Below the pieces are notes generated by a model. The model made no database searches. It saw only the letters and a program-made list of their open reading frames with translations, and was not told where the DNA came from. 64,000 nucleotides of DNA from Hymenobacter properus (lineage in GTDB: Bacteria; Bacteroidota; Bacteroidia; Cytophagales; Hymenobacteraceae), in assembly GCF_015694735.1 (NCBI RefSeq), contig NZ_JADQDP010000001.1, forward strand, positions 1,240,001-1,304,000. Direction: 5' to 3'. The translations under genes were made by a program, and so were the position numbers. Shown piece by piece: positions 16,478-25,051 of the stretch; the stretch's first letter is position 1, and each line of letters starts with the position of its first letter.

Positions 16478-18663
16478 TAGAGGGCCTGATAAGTCACCAC
16501 GTACTCCCGCCCCTTCTCCAGCGTCAGTTCATACTGACCGTTGCCTTTCGAGGCGATTTTGCCGCCTTTGCAGCTTGGCTTCGACTTACTAGAAAAGCGT
16601 AGCGTGCCGGTGCCGCTGGCGCCCTTCACCTTAAGCTGCTTGGGGCTCGCAGCTACCGTGATGTCGCCCTGCGGAGTAGGCACGGTTCCTTCCATCCATT
16701 GTAGTCCGCCGAGGTTGGGTACCACTTCGTAGGTGGCGTAGCCCGGCGTGAGGGGCTTCACGCCGAGGTAGTACTTGCCGAGCAGGTAGATGGGGCTGGC
16801 ACCCCAGGCGTGACACAGGCTCTTGCCGAAGGGCCGACCATACATGGCTAGGTGCTCGGTGCCCTTTTTAGTAGGGTCGTATTCTTCCCAAAAGGAGGTA
16901 GCGCCTAGGTCCAGTATGCCACCCCAATACGACTTCATTTCCTTGAGCACGTAGGGCTGCTCGCCCATCGCGCACAGGGCTTCTAGCTCGTAGAAGCGCA
17001 TATAGGGCGTCGTGATTTTGGGCACCTGCGGGTTCAGCAACACCGATTTCTTTACCTGCTGCTCCTGCTCGGGGCTGAGGTAATCGAAGAAAATGGCGAA
17101 CATATTGGCGTAGCGCGTCACGTGGTCGGTGGGCCGGCCGGCTACGCGGCTGTGCACCAAAGCGCCTTTACCGGGATTCCAGTAGGTGGCGAAAATTTTC
17201 GCTTTGAGGTCAGTAGCCAACTGCTGATACTTCTGCGCGCCGGTCTGGTCATCGACCAGCTTAGCGCACAAGGCCATGCTTTCGAGGCTGCGGCACAGCA
17301 GCAGTTGCTCGAAGCTTACTTCGCCCTTCTTGCTCAGCCCGTCGGCCCAGTCGATAAATACCCAGTCACCAGCCAGCCCTTCCATTAGGCCGTCTTTGTT
17401 GCGGCGGTTCAGGCAGTAGTCCATCAGGCTTTGCATGCGGGGGTAGAGCTGCTGCACCTGGGCCTTGTCGCCCGTGTACTGGTAGGCATCGTACACGCTG
17501 ATGAACCAGTAAAAACTGTAGTCCATGATGGTGTTGATGTGGCTGGTTACCGGGTCTTTGCCGCGCAAGGCCCACTGCGTGCGGTTCACGGTGGGCGTGT
17601 CGAAATACAGGTAGTAGTTCATCAGGTAACTCTGGTAAGCGTCGCCCGACCATACCCACCGGTCGCGCTTGATGCCGTCGATGAAAAACTCCCGCGTGTT
17701 CAGGTGCATGGTGTAGGCCGCCACGTCCCAGATTTTATTCAGTTGCGCGTCCGAGCAGCGGAACTTGCCTCGCTCGGCCACCGGCGCATACTCGTACAGC
17801 AGCGACACCGAATCGAGGCTCACACCCGCCTCGGGCCGGATGTTCACGTAGCGAAACGCCTTGGATAGCGTGGTGGTTTGTTCGCCCTTCTGCGGTTGGT
17901 TCACGGCCAAGTACTCCAGTGTTTCGCAAGTCTCAGTGGCCTGGGCTTCCTCCTTCGATTCGCCGAAATACACCGCCACCTGGCCCTTGCCTTTCACGCC
18001 GTGCAGCTTGATATAGCCAAAGGTCTCGCGCCCAAAATCTACCAACATACTCTGCCCGTTGCGCTCCACCTGGGCCGCCCGGCGCACCTCCGTGGGCAGC
18101 TTGAAAGCGGAGGGACGCGCCTCGGGCGAGTCGAAGTTCCAGGCACCAGCCTGCAGCCAGGTGGTGCCCGACTGGTCGGAGGTTTTGCCCGAAGCGTCAA
18201 TCCATTCCTTGTCCTCGTAGGTAACCAGCCACGAGGCATCGGAGGCAATGGTGTTGCCGCGCACGAACACGGCTGGCGGTGTGGCCTGGTTGTAAACCTT
18301 GAGATTAATACGGTGCTTGCCGGCCGGTACAGTAAGGTGAGTAGGCGCGCCGGTTAGCGGCTTGCCGTCGAGCTTTACGTTGTACTGGCCTTCGGCGCGC
18401 AGTTCCACTTCTTCGGGCTGTGCAAGGTCAAAATCTTTGTGAAAGTCGATGAGCACGTAGTGGCTATCCATCCGCCAGAACACCGGGAAGAACGTGCCGC
18501 GCTCGGTGCGGCGGTTCTGCATCTGGTTGCCCAGCCAGATTTCGTAGTCGCCGGGGTACCAAATCCAGGTGGCTTTTTGCGGACGCTGCTGGGCTTGGGC
18601 AGAGGTTGCTAAGAGTAGCAAGAGCAGCACAGCCGCGACTCGTTTCAGGCAGAATTTTATCAT
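16477..18663 (-). CDS. GH78-type alpha-L-rhamnosidase, exported
   Basis: A 728-residue protein with a signal peptide ending TSAQAQ near residue 25. An N-terminal jelly-roll region is followed by an (alpha/alpha)6 catalytic domain of the bacterial rhamnosidase type, recognisable from NTREFFIDGIKRDRWVWSGD, where the acidic residues correspond to the catalytic DG..RDR.W.GD block of GH78. The C-terminus is a short beta-sandwich. It is clearly different from the 918-residue GH78 at 25052-27808, so the two probably cut different rhamnosyl linkages. Its stop codon overlaps the start of the mutarotase gene that handles the released sugar. Confidence 0.85.
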   Translation of the reverse strand: MIKFCLKRVAAVLLLLLLATSAQAQQRPQKATWIWYPGDYEIWLGNQMQNRRTERGTFFPVFWRMDSHYVLIDFHKDFDLAQPEEVELRAEGQYNVKLDGKPLTGAPTHLTVPAGKHRINLKVYNQATPPAVFVRGNTIASDASWLVTYEDKEWIDASGKTSDQSGTTWLQAGAWNFDSPEARPSAFKLPTEVRRAAQVERNGQSMLVDFGRETFGYIKLHGVKGKGQVAVYFGESKEEAQATETCETLEYLAVNQPQKGEQTTTLSKAFRYVNIRPEAGVSLDSVSLLYEYAPVAERGKFRCSDAQLNKIWDVAAYTMHLNTREFFIDGIKRDRWVWSGDAYQSYLMNYYLYFDTPTVNRTQWALRGKDPVTSHINTIMDYSFYWFISVYDAYQYTGDKAQVQQLYPRMQSLMDYCLNRRNKDGLMEGLAGDWVFIDWADGLSKKGEVSFEQLLLCRSLESMALCAKLVDDQTGAQKYQQLATDLKAKIFATYWNPGKGALVHSRVAGRPTDHVTRYANMFAIFFDYLSPEQEQQVKKSVLLNPQVPKITTPYMRFYELEALCAMGEQPYVLKEMKSYWGGILDLGATSFWEEYDPTKKGTEHLAMYGRPFGKSLCHAWGASPIYLLGKYYLGVKPLTPGYATYEVVPNLGGLQWMEGTVPTPQGDITVAASPKQLKVKGASGTGTLRFSSKSKPSCKGGKIASKGNGQYELTLEKGREYVVTYQAL

Positions 18664-18692
18664 CAGGTGGGTTGATGTTATTGAGGTTGGTC

Positions 18693-18785
18693 GTCATGCA
18701 GAGCGCAGCGAAGCATCTCGCTCGCCTCGTTGCAATGGCATTGATTATAGCGCCACGCGAGATGCTTCGCTGCGCTCTGCATGAC
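18693..18785. repeat. Palindromic repeat, family A (copy A5)
   Basis: Arms GTCATGCAGAGCGCAGCG...GAAGCATCTCG enclose a loop of about 35 bp, between the GH78 and the beta-helix genes. Confidence 0.9.
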
Positions 18786-18797
18786 GTTTTAGGTTAT

Positions 18798-20675
18798 TCA
18801 TTTCTGGGCTGATACTTTCTTCAAATCCTGATAAGCTGCCTCCAGCCCCGCTGCCTGCTTTATCGCCTCGCTTACCATCGGCCCGTTGTTCTTCCATACA
18901 TTGCCTGGCCCGTTGGCATTGGCCAGGAACTTCTCGGCCGGGCACCAGTTGTCCTGCACAGTGATGTTGGACGAGCCTTCGTCGAGGTAGAGGTAGAACC
19001 AGTGGTCGGGGTCGTGCACGTAGGGCGCCCGGCCGATTTCATCCACCCGGTTTTCGCTGATGAGAGTACCCGGCTGAGCCGAGAGCGTGTATACGCCAGC
19101 CACGTCGTAGGTATGCTGGGCGTAGTGGTGCACGTAGTTGGCTAGCACGCGGTTGTCGCGCATAACGTTGGCGGTTTTGGTCCAGCCCCACCCCAGGCTT
19201 ATGCCAGTGTAAGGCACCTGCGAAACTTCATTGTGGCGGATGGTGGTACTCCGCACGAAGCCCGCCGCAATGCCCACCGCGCCCCAGTCCTCATTGCCGC
19301 AGTCGGTAATAAGGTTGTTTTCTATCAGCTCGTTGGTGCAAATTTCCCGCTCGTCCTTTGGGTTGTAGGGCAGATGGGTTTCCACGCTTTCATCCGAAAA
19401 CTTGCCAATTTGCATACCATTCACAGCCACGTCGCGGAAGGTGCAGCCAGTAATTACGTCATCGTGGGTACCGCTTTGGTAGTCCAGGCCCGTCGCGCCC
19501 ATGTGCAGGAACTGGCAGCGTTCGAAGCGGGTGTGGTCCACCGCTTGCATTTCCACCCCGGCCGGTGGGCGGCCTATCCAGGCTTGGTTTTCGAGGCCGG
19601 CCTTGTCTGGCGTGCCGGGCTTAGCCAGCGAGTAGCCATCCAGCAGATACATGCCCGCCTGCAAGGGCACGTGGCCCTGCTCAGAAGGCCGCAGCCAAGT
19701 GGTGTAAGCAAACGTCAGGCCCTTGAACTGCACGTAGCCCACCGGCTGGTCGAGGGTGCCGGCTACCCGCACCACCGTTTCTAGGGCGGGCGCTACTACC
19801 TGGGCGGTAGCCAGGTTTTCGCCAGAGCGGGGCCAGTAATATACCTGGCCGTGTGGAGCGTCATAAAACCATTCGCCGGGCTGGTCGAGCAATTCGATGG
19901 CGTTGGTCAGATAAAAGGCCGAGCTGCCGTTTTTGCCGTTGATAATGGGCCGCGGCCAGGGATGCTCAAACTGGATGCGGCTTTCGGGCTCCTGAAACGT
20001 CACGCGGGCTTTGTCTCCTTGCACAGCCAGGGTTTTCACACGCAGCACGTTCACGGCCCACATCTGGTGCAGCACCATTTCCAGTTGGCCGGGTTGCTTT
20101 ATGCCACCTAGGGCAGCAGCCGGCACGGTTGTTTCGCGCTTGTCAGTGTCCCAGGTGAGCAGGCGGGGCAGGTTATCGTTGTTGGGCGTGCGGGCGCGGG
20201 TGGCTTTATAACCGTTCACCCACAGCTGGCGAAAATCGAGGGCGCGCCCGCCCAGCAGCGGCGCGGCGGCTACCCACACCTGGCTTTGCGCCGCAGCCGG
20301 CAAGCCCGCGATTTTACTAGCCGCTTTGTGCCAGCCCGCTACCGACACGCCGCCACTCAGCACCGGCCGCTCGCCAGGCGCGGCGGCTACTACCGTAGGG
20401 CTGTCGGCTGTACCCGCGTCTTCGGGCCGGAAAAACCACGTCTCCGCCAGTTGGTACTCGCCGCCCTTCAACCAGATATGCACGCCACCAGTCACTGAGG
20501 CATCGTGCAAGCGACGCAAATTACGGGCATGGCGCAAGGCAGCATTTGGAGTTGCCAACGGCTGCGCTTGGGTACCGGGGTTGCGGTCCGAGCCAGTGGG
20601 CGCCACCCAGATGTCGGCGGCATGGGCTGGCGCAGCGGCGAGCAGGCTGAGTGCAATAAGTAAGCTTCGAGTCAT
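18798..20675 (-). CDS. Right-handed parallel beta-helix protein, GH141-like, exported
   Basis: A 625-residue protein starting at the ATG at 20675 (MTRSLLIALSLLAAAPAHAA), which gives a signal peptide. The longer frame runs through repeat C1 and is discounted. The mature protein opens IWVAPTGSDRNPGTQAQPLA, the standard start of secreted parallel beta-helix CAZymes. A run of short turns (FERCQFLHMG, ITGCTFRDVA, IRHNEVSQVPYTGISLGWGW) marks the helix. This layout resembles GH141, whose studied members include an RG-II alpha-L-fucosidase and a xylanase. Placement among RG-II-type families supports that, but the exact linkage is not certain. A pectate-lyase-like function is the alternative. Confidence 0.72.
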   Translation of the reverse strand: MTRSLLIALSLLAAAPAHAADIWVAPTGSDRNPGTQAQPLATPNAALRHARNLRRLHDASVTGGVHIWLKGGEYQLAETWFFRPEDAGTADSPTVVAAAPGERPVLSGGVSVAGWHKAASKIAGLPAAAQSQVWVAAAPLLGGRALDFRQLWVNGYKATRARTPNNDNLPRLLTWDTDKRETTVPAAALGGIKQPGQLEMVLHQMWAVNVLRVKTLAVQGDKARVTFQEPESRIQFEHPWPRPIINGKNGSSAFYLTNAIELLDQPGEWFYDAPHGQVYYWPRSGENLATAQVVAPALETVVRVAGTLDQPVGYVQFKGLTFAYTTWLRPSEQGHVPLQAGMYLLDGYSLAKPGTPDKAGLENQAWIGRPPAGVEMQAVDHTRFERCQFLHMGATGLDYQSGTHDDVITGCTFRDVAVNGMQIGKFSDESVETHLPYNPKDEREICTNELIENNLITDCGNEDWGAVGIAAGFVRSTTIRHNEVSQVPYTGISLGWGWTKTANVMRDNRVLANYVHHYAQHTYDVAGVYTLSAQPGTLISENRVDEIGRAPYVHDPDHWFYLYLDEGSSNITVQDNWCPAEKFLANANGPGNVWKNNGPMVSEAIKQAAGLEAAYQDLKKVSAQK

Positions 20676-20682
20676 TCTGAAA

Positions 20683-20818
20683 GTAGCGTGGACTCTGCGA
20701 GTCCGCGTAACGAGCGCAGCGAGTATTGCCAGCCGCACTTGAATTAAGTTTGAAATTGAACGGCGCAGACGTGGATACTCGCTGCGCTCGTTGCGCGGAC
20801 TCGCAGAGTCCACGCTAC
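20683..20818. repeat. Compound palindrome, family C (copy C1)
   Basis: Outer arms GTAGCGTGGACTCTGCGAGT and complement; an inner pair AACGAGCGCAGCGAGTAT / ATACTCGCTGCGCTCGTT extends the stem. It is the longest hairpin of its family here. Confidence 0.9.
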
Positions 20819-20823
20819 ATCGT

Positions 20824-22221
20824 TCATCGGGCAGCCGTCAGCTTATTAAATTCTGTTTGCAAGTCCTCGAAGCTGTGCAGCGCGTTGGCCGGCAACCCCT
20901 CCCCTTTCGGTCCGAAAACAAACTGTGCTTCCTGCTTTTCTACCGTCACGTGCGACTCATCCAGCTTGCCGGTTTTGTCCTCGGCGGCGGCCAGGTTCAG
21001 ACCCAGGTTTTTGGCCATAAACTCGTACATGGCCTGCCGCTTCGAGGGGCCGTAGTCGTGGACTTCCTTGGGCAAGTGCACGTTTTGCACAAGGTCAGTT
21101 TTGCCGTAGTAGCCGTATATCTTTTGGAGATAGGGGTAAGCGACTTCGGGCGTTTGGGCAGTCCAGTCGCCGCCGTCGGTGATGGCGAGTTGGGGGCGTG
21201 GGGCGGCCATCGCGGCGATTTCGGCGTTGTTGGTACCGTTGCCGCAGAGGTGCACGGGCTGGCCGCTTTCGCAAGGGCAGCCGCCGCTATGGTAGGTCGA
21301 GAGCATTACCACGGGCACACTCACCTTGATGCGGTCGTCGAGGGCCGTGAGCAGCATGGTTTGGCTGCCGCCGCCCGAGCCGCCCGTGATGGCAACGCGG
21401 GTTTTATCAGCGTCTTTCAGCGACAGCAGGTAGTCTAGGGCACGCTCGCCGTTCAGGGCTTGCACCGTCATGGCGAGGCTGCGGCGGTGGTCTTCGCCCT
21501 TGAATTGCAGCAGCGACTCGCCCCAGGCAAAGAGGTCGTAGCTGTACACCATCGCGCCCATGCGGGCCAGCGTGGCGCAGCGCAATTGCGCATCGGCCCG
21601 GTAGCGCCCGTCGCCGAAGTGCCCGTCGGGACTGATGATGACCGGGATTTTACCCTTGGCCTTAGTGGGTTTGTAAATCGAGCCGGTCATGTAGTAGCCC
21701 GGTAGCGTTTCGATAGCCACATTCTCCACCGTGTAGCCGTCGAATTGACGCTTGTTGGTAATGATGGGTTTGCTGGTTGGCTTGGCCGGCATAGGCGACA
21801 GCCGTAGCGCCGACCACATGCAGCTGCGCAGTTCGGCTTTACGCTTTTCCCAGGTGGCCGCGTCGTGGTACTGACTGGCCAGTTGCGCCAGTTGGGCGGC
21901 GCCTTCGTCGGGTGTTTTGAGATGGTATTGGAAGGTTTTGAGCTTGTAGGTTTTGTCGCCGGTTTTCGCCGCCTGGTAGTCGAAGGGGGCCAGCACGCTG
22001 CGCAAGGTTTCGTCCACGTCGGGGCGGAAACGCCACTCGGCGTAGGTCACGTACTTATCCTTTACCATGGCCGCATCGGGCCGGATTTTCACCCCATAAC
22101 GCTGCTGAATTTCCTCCAGCACCTGCTGCAACGGCTCGCGGTACTGGTCGTCGGAGTTTTGCGCCTGGGCAGCGGTGGTGAGGAAAAGTGAACCTAGGAG
22201 CAGGCGGAAGAATCTGGACAT
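20824..22221 (-). CDS. Alpha/beta-hydrolase acetylesterase with N-terminal STN-like domain, exported
   Basis: A 465-residue protein starting at 22221 (MSRFFRLLLG), with a signal peptide ending TAAQAQ. Residues about 25-85 (LEEIQQRYGVKI, DETLRSVLAPFDYQ, KTYKLKT) look like the small secretin/TonB short N-terminal (STN) fold, an unusual partner for an esterase. The remainder is an acetylxylan-esterase-like alpha/beta hydrolase: the nucleophile serine in GGSGGGSQT near residue 280, a likely Asp in TDGGDWT, and the His in EVHDYGPSK. It probably deacetylates pectin or an RG-II side chain in the periplasm. Repeats C1 and D1 flank it. Confidence 0.78.
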   Translation of the reverse strand: MSRFFRLLLGSLFLTTAAQAQNSDDQYREPLQQVLEEIQQRYGVKIRPDAAMVKDKYVTYAEWRFRPDVDETLRSVLAPFDYQAAKTGDKTYKLKTFQYHLKTPDEGAAQLAQLASQYHDAATWEKRKAELRSCMWSALRLSPMPAKPTSKPIITNKRQFDGYTVENVAIETLPGYYMTGSIYKPTKAKGKIPVIISPDGHFGDGRYRADAQLRCATLARMGAMVYSYDLFAWGESLLQFKGEDHRRSLAMTVQALNGERALDYLLSLKDADKTRVAITGGSGGGSQTMLLTALDDRIKVSVPVVMLSTYHSGGCPCESGQPVHLCGNGTNNAEIAAMAAPRPQLAITDGGDWTAQTPEVAYPYLQKIYGYYGKTDLVQNVHLPKEVHDYGPSKRQAMYEFMAKNLGLNLAAAEDKTGKLDESHVTVEKQEAQFVFGPKGEGLPANALHSFEDLQTEFNKLTAAR

Positions 22222-22263
22222 GGGTGGGAATGCTGTTGGTGTTTGAGGTGCCGCGCTAACGGA

Positions 22264-22392
22264 GCGCCTCACCCCCTAGCCCCCTCTCCGAAAAGGAGAG
22301 GGAGAACTAGCTCTAGTTTTAGCCTTAGCTCTAATCTGGTGGTCGTCCGGCTCCCCTCTCCTTTTCGGAGAGGGGGCCGGGGGGTGAGGCGC
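22264..22392. repeat. Palindromic repeat, family D, without gene (copy D1)
   Basis: Terminal arms GCGCCTCACCCCCTAGCCCC and complement; each arm holds its own mini-hairpin CTCTCCGAAAAGGAGAG. About 50 bp of CTAG-rich spacer lies between the arms. It is the empty form of the element at 33224-33796. Confidence 0.9.
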
Positions 22393-22402
22393 CTCGTCAG
22401 GC

Positions 22403-23533
22403 TCAATCTTTCGTAATCTCTGCCGTGCCTTCTGGCGCTGTGTAGCCTTTCATGGCCGGCCACACGCCGTTTTCAATCTTCACCAGCTTCATCTTTTTGG
22501 GGTCGAGCACGGCGTGTTTGATGCGCTGGCGGCGCCAGGTATACACGAAATGCACCAGCCCGTCCTTGGTCTGAATCACCGAGGGGTACGAGTACTGGCT
22601 GATGGGTGAATCCTCCAGAATAGCCACCGCGTACCACTCTTTGCCGTCTTTTGATACGGCCACGTTGAGGGGGGTGCGGGGGCCTTTGGCAAGGGTGCCG
22701 GGGGGTAACACGTGGTTGTAAACCAGCAGCTGGCGGCCGTCTTTCAGGGTCACGGCGTCGGTGCCGGAGTTGTTGTTGGGCAGGGTGGTTTTAGCGAGGG
22801 GCGACCAGGTTTTGCCCTGGTCTGTGGACCACGTTTCGAGGATGGCGCGGTCGCGGCTGCGGCAGAGGGCTTGCAGGCGGCCGTCTTTGTAGGTGAGAAT
22901 GCTGGGCTGAATCGCGCCCTGGGTTGCGCCATTCGGCACGGGCGCGGTTCTAGTCCAAGTCTTGCCAAAATCTGGCGTGGCCTCAAAGTGTACCAGCCAG
23001 CCGCCGCTGCCCTCGGTGCTGGTGGGCGAGAGCAAAGTGCCGTTTTTGAGCAGCACGGGCTTGTTTTTAACCGGCCCGATGTAGCCTTCCGGCAGCGCCT
23101 GGGCCGCCGACCACGTCAGGCCGTTGTCTTTGGAGGTGCGCAGCCAGCCCTTCCACTCCGAAGGTTTTGGGCCGATTTTGTAAAACAGCAGCAACTCGCC
23201 GCCGGGCGCCTGGTAGAGCACCGGGTTCCAGGTGGGGTAGCGCAGGGTTTCGTTTTGGATGCCGTTGGCCACCTCCACGGGGGCGGTCCAGCGGCCATTT
23301 TCCTGGCGGCTCACCCAGATGCCCACGTCGGGATTGCGCTCCTTGGTACCGCCAAACCACGCGGCCACGAGGCCCTTCGGTGTCTCGGCGATGGTGGCGG
23401 CGTGGCTCTCAGGGAAGGGCGCTTTTTCGAAGATGAATTCGTCAGTGACGATGCCCTGTTTCCACGGCTGCGTTTGGGCCGATGCGCCGTGCGCAAGCAG
23501 CCCGAGGGCCAGTAGCAAAATGGGGTTTCTCAT
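22403..23533 (-). CDS. Asp-box (BNR) beta-propeller protein, sialidase-fold, exported
   Basis: A 376-residue protein with a signal peptide ending GASAQ. Three classic Asp boxes are visible: SKDNGLTW, TPDFGKTW and STDQGKTW, with a weaker SKDGKEW. This indicates a six-bladed propeller of the sialidase superfamily. Automatic annotation would say exo-alpha-sialidase, but pectin contains no sialic acid. RG-II does contain Kdo and Dha, and GH33-family enzymes are known to release Dha-type sugars, so that is a reasonable hypothesis. A rhamnosidase or lyase role on the same fold is also possible. It is 26 bp from the GH105 gene upstream in the unit. Confidence 0.75.
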   Translation of the reverse strand: MRNPILLLALGLLAHGASAQTQPWKQGIVTDEFIFEKAPFPESHAATIAETPKGLVAAWFGGTKERNPDVGIWVSRQENGRWTAPVEVANGIQNETLRYPTWNPVLYQAPGGELLLFYKIGPKPSEWKGWLRTSKDNGLTWSAAQALPEGYIGPVKNKPVLLKNGTLLSPTSTEGSGGWLVHFEATPDFGKTWTRTAPVPNGATQGAIQPSILTYKDGRLQALCRSRDRAILETWSTDQGKTWSPLAKTTLPNNNSGTDAVTLKDGRQLLVYNHVLPPGTLAKGPRTPLNVAVSKDGKEWYAVAILEDSPISQYSYPSVIQTKDGLVHFVYTWRRQRIKHAVLDPKKMKLVKIENGVWPAMKGYTAPEGTAEITKD

Positions 23534-23559
23534 GGCGGTACGTTGGATGGCCGGAGCCG

Positions 23560-24795
23560 CTATTTATTGAGTTCGAGGCTGGCCAGAATGAACGGCCCTA
23601 CCCCCTTCAAATCGTTGATTTTGATGCGCTCGCCCACGTAGTATTCGTAGGAGCCGTTGCGCTCGGTGCCGGGGCCAAGGCCGGCTACTTCGCACACTTG
23701 CAGCAGGTTGAGCTCGCCGTCGGGCTTCACCTCAATGAGCTTGGATGTGATGCCGTCGAAGCCTTTTTGGGCCACCGGGCGGTACTTCTTGTTCAGATAG
23801 CCCTTGTTCACACCCTTGGCCAGCGTGTACACGAACATGCCCGAGGCCGACGCCTCCAGGTAGTTGCCGGGCTGGCCGCCCTTGTCTACCACCTGGTACC
23901 AGAGGCCGCTGGCGGGGTCCTGGTATTTCTGAATGGCGACGGCCAGTTGGTCGAGCACCTGCACCAACTTGGGGCGGTCGGGGTGCTTGGCGGGGAGGTA
24001 GTCGAGCACATCGACCAGCGCCATGCCGTACCAGCCGATGGCGCGGCCCCAGAAGTTAGGCGACTGGCCGGTTTGCGGGTTGGCCCAGGCCTGCACGTGC
24101 TTCTCGTCCCAGCCGTGGTAGAGCAGGCCGGTTTTGGGGTCGCGCAGGTGCTTTTCGAGCAAGAGCAGCTGCTTGGCCGCCTCGTCAAACCCGGCTGGCT
24201 CCTTGAAATACGCCGCGTACTGCGCCACGAAGGGGCTGGCCATGTAGGCGCCATCGAGCCACATCTGGCTGGGGTACTTCTTCTTGTGCCAGTAGCCGCC
24301 GTCGCTGGTTTTGGGCTGTTGCTGAAGCTCCGCGTGCAGCTTTTGCAGGGCTATTTTATATTTCTCCTGCTTGGTATCGGTGTAGAGCTGAAACAGGAGC
24401 TTGCCCGAGTTGATGTTGTCGAGGCTGTTGTCCAGCGGCTTGTAATCTTTGTTGTGAATCTCGCCCTGGGCATCCACCATTTTATCGCCGTACTGCTGCA
24501 AGGCGGTGCGCAGGCGTGGGTCGTGGGTCTGGTGCTCCAACGCCTCCAGCGCGTGCATCAGCAGCCCCTGGGTATAGCCCCAGGAATCACCTAGGGCGGG
24601 GTCTTGCAGCCACGGGCTCCGCTTCAGCACCGACAGCGCCATCCGCTCCGACCACTTGGCGGTGGAGGGGATTTGCGTGATGGTGGGCGCTGGGGTTTGG
24701 GCGTGGGTGGCTGGGGCGGCTAGTAGCAGCGCAGAAGCTAGTGCTACGGCTTGCCCAGTCGCTTTCAGCTTAGTTATAGCGAAGGATTTAGTCAT
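23560..24795 (-). CDS. GH105 unsaturated rhamnogalacturonyl hydrolase, exported
   Basis: A 411-residue protein from the ATG at 24795 (MTKSFAITKL), with a signal peptide ending PATHAQ. The fold is an (alpha/alpha)6 barrel typical of GH88/GH105 (YteR-like). D181 in QMWLDGAYMASPF matches the catalytic Asp of YteR-type enzymes, and NFWGRAIGWYGMALVDVL is a strong family block. These enzymes remove the 4,5-unsaturated galacturonyl residue that pectin lyases leave at the non-reducing end, so it completes the work of the PL1 enzymes in this window. The longer frame (18 more codons) has no signal-peptide logic and is not used. Confidence 0.92.
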   Translation of the reverse strand: MTKSFAITKLKATGQAVALASALLLAAPATHAQTPAPTITQIPSTAKWSERMALSVLKRSPWLQDPALGDSWGYTQGLLMHALEALEHQTHDPRLRTALQQYGDKMVDAQGEIHNKDYKPLDNSLDNINSGKLLFQLYTDTKQEKYKIALQKLHAELQQQPKTSDGGYWHKKKYPSQMWLDGAYMASPFVAQYAAYFKEPAGFDEAAKQLLLLEKHLRDPKTGLLYHGWDEKHVQAWANPQTGQSPNFWGRAIGWYGMALVDVLDYLPAKHPDRPKLVQVLDQLAVAIQKYQDPASGLWYQVVDKGGQPGNYLEASASGMFVYTLAKGVNKGYLNKKYRPVAQKGFDGITSKLIEVKPDGELNLLQVCEVAGLGPGTERNGSYEYYVGERIKINDLKGVGPFILASLELNK

Positions 24796-24846
24796 TAAAT
24801 GGAAGTCGGAACAATAGAATGTGTGCGGTAATACAGGAAGCTCGCC

Positions 24847-24990
24847 CAACGGGGCGCCTCACCCCCTAGCCCCCTCTCCGAAAAGGAGAGGGGGAACTAG
24901 TTTTAATTCTAGCTCTAGTTTCAGTAAGAAAGGCGTCCGGCTCCCCCTCTCCTTTTCGGAGAGGGGGCCGGGGGGTGAGGCGCCCCGTTG
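24847..24990. repeat. Palindromic repeat, family D, without gene (copy D2)
   Basis: Ends CAACGGGGCGCCTCACC and its exact complement; inner arms are as in D1. The spacer is rich in CTAGTTTTAATTCTAGCTC-like words. Confidence 0.92.
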
Positions 24991-24996
24991 AACGGT

Positions 24997-25030
24997 GCGA
25001 TAGAGATGCTTCGCTGCGCTCAGCATGACG
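24997..25030. repeat. Orphan half of a family-B palindrome
   Basis: GAGATGCTTCGCTGCGCTCA followed by GCATGACG is a right arm only; no left arm is found nearby. It directly abuts D2, as if D2 replaced the other half. Confidence 0.7.
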
Positions 25031-25051
25031 GTTGCTTAATTGATTCATTCT

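Noticed and set aside
22403..23533. True sialidase
   Set aside because: Asp boxes only show the propeller fold; no sialic acid metabolism is encoded and the context is pectin, so I kept a fold-level call.
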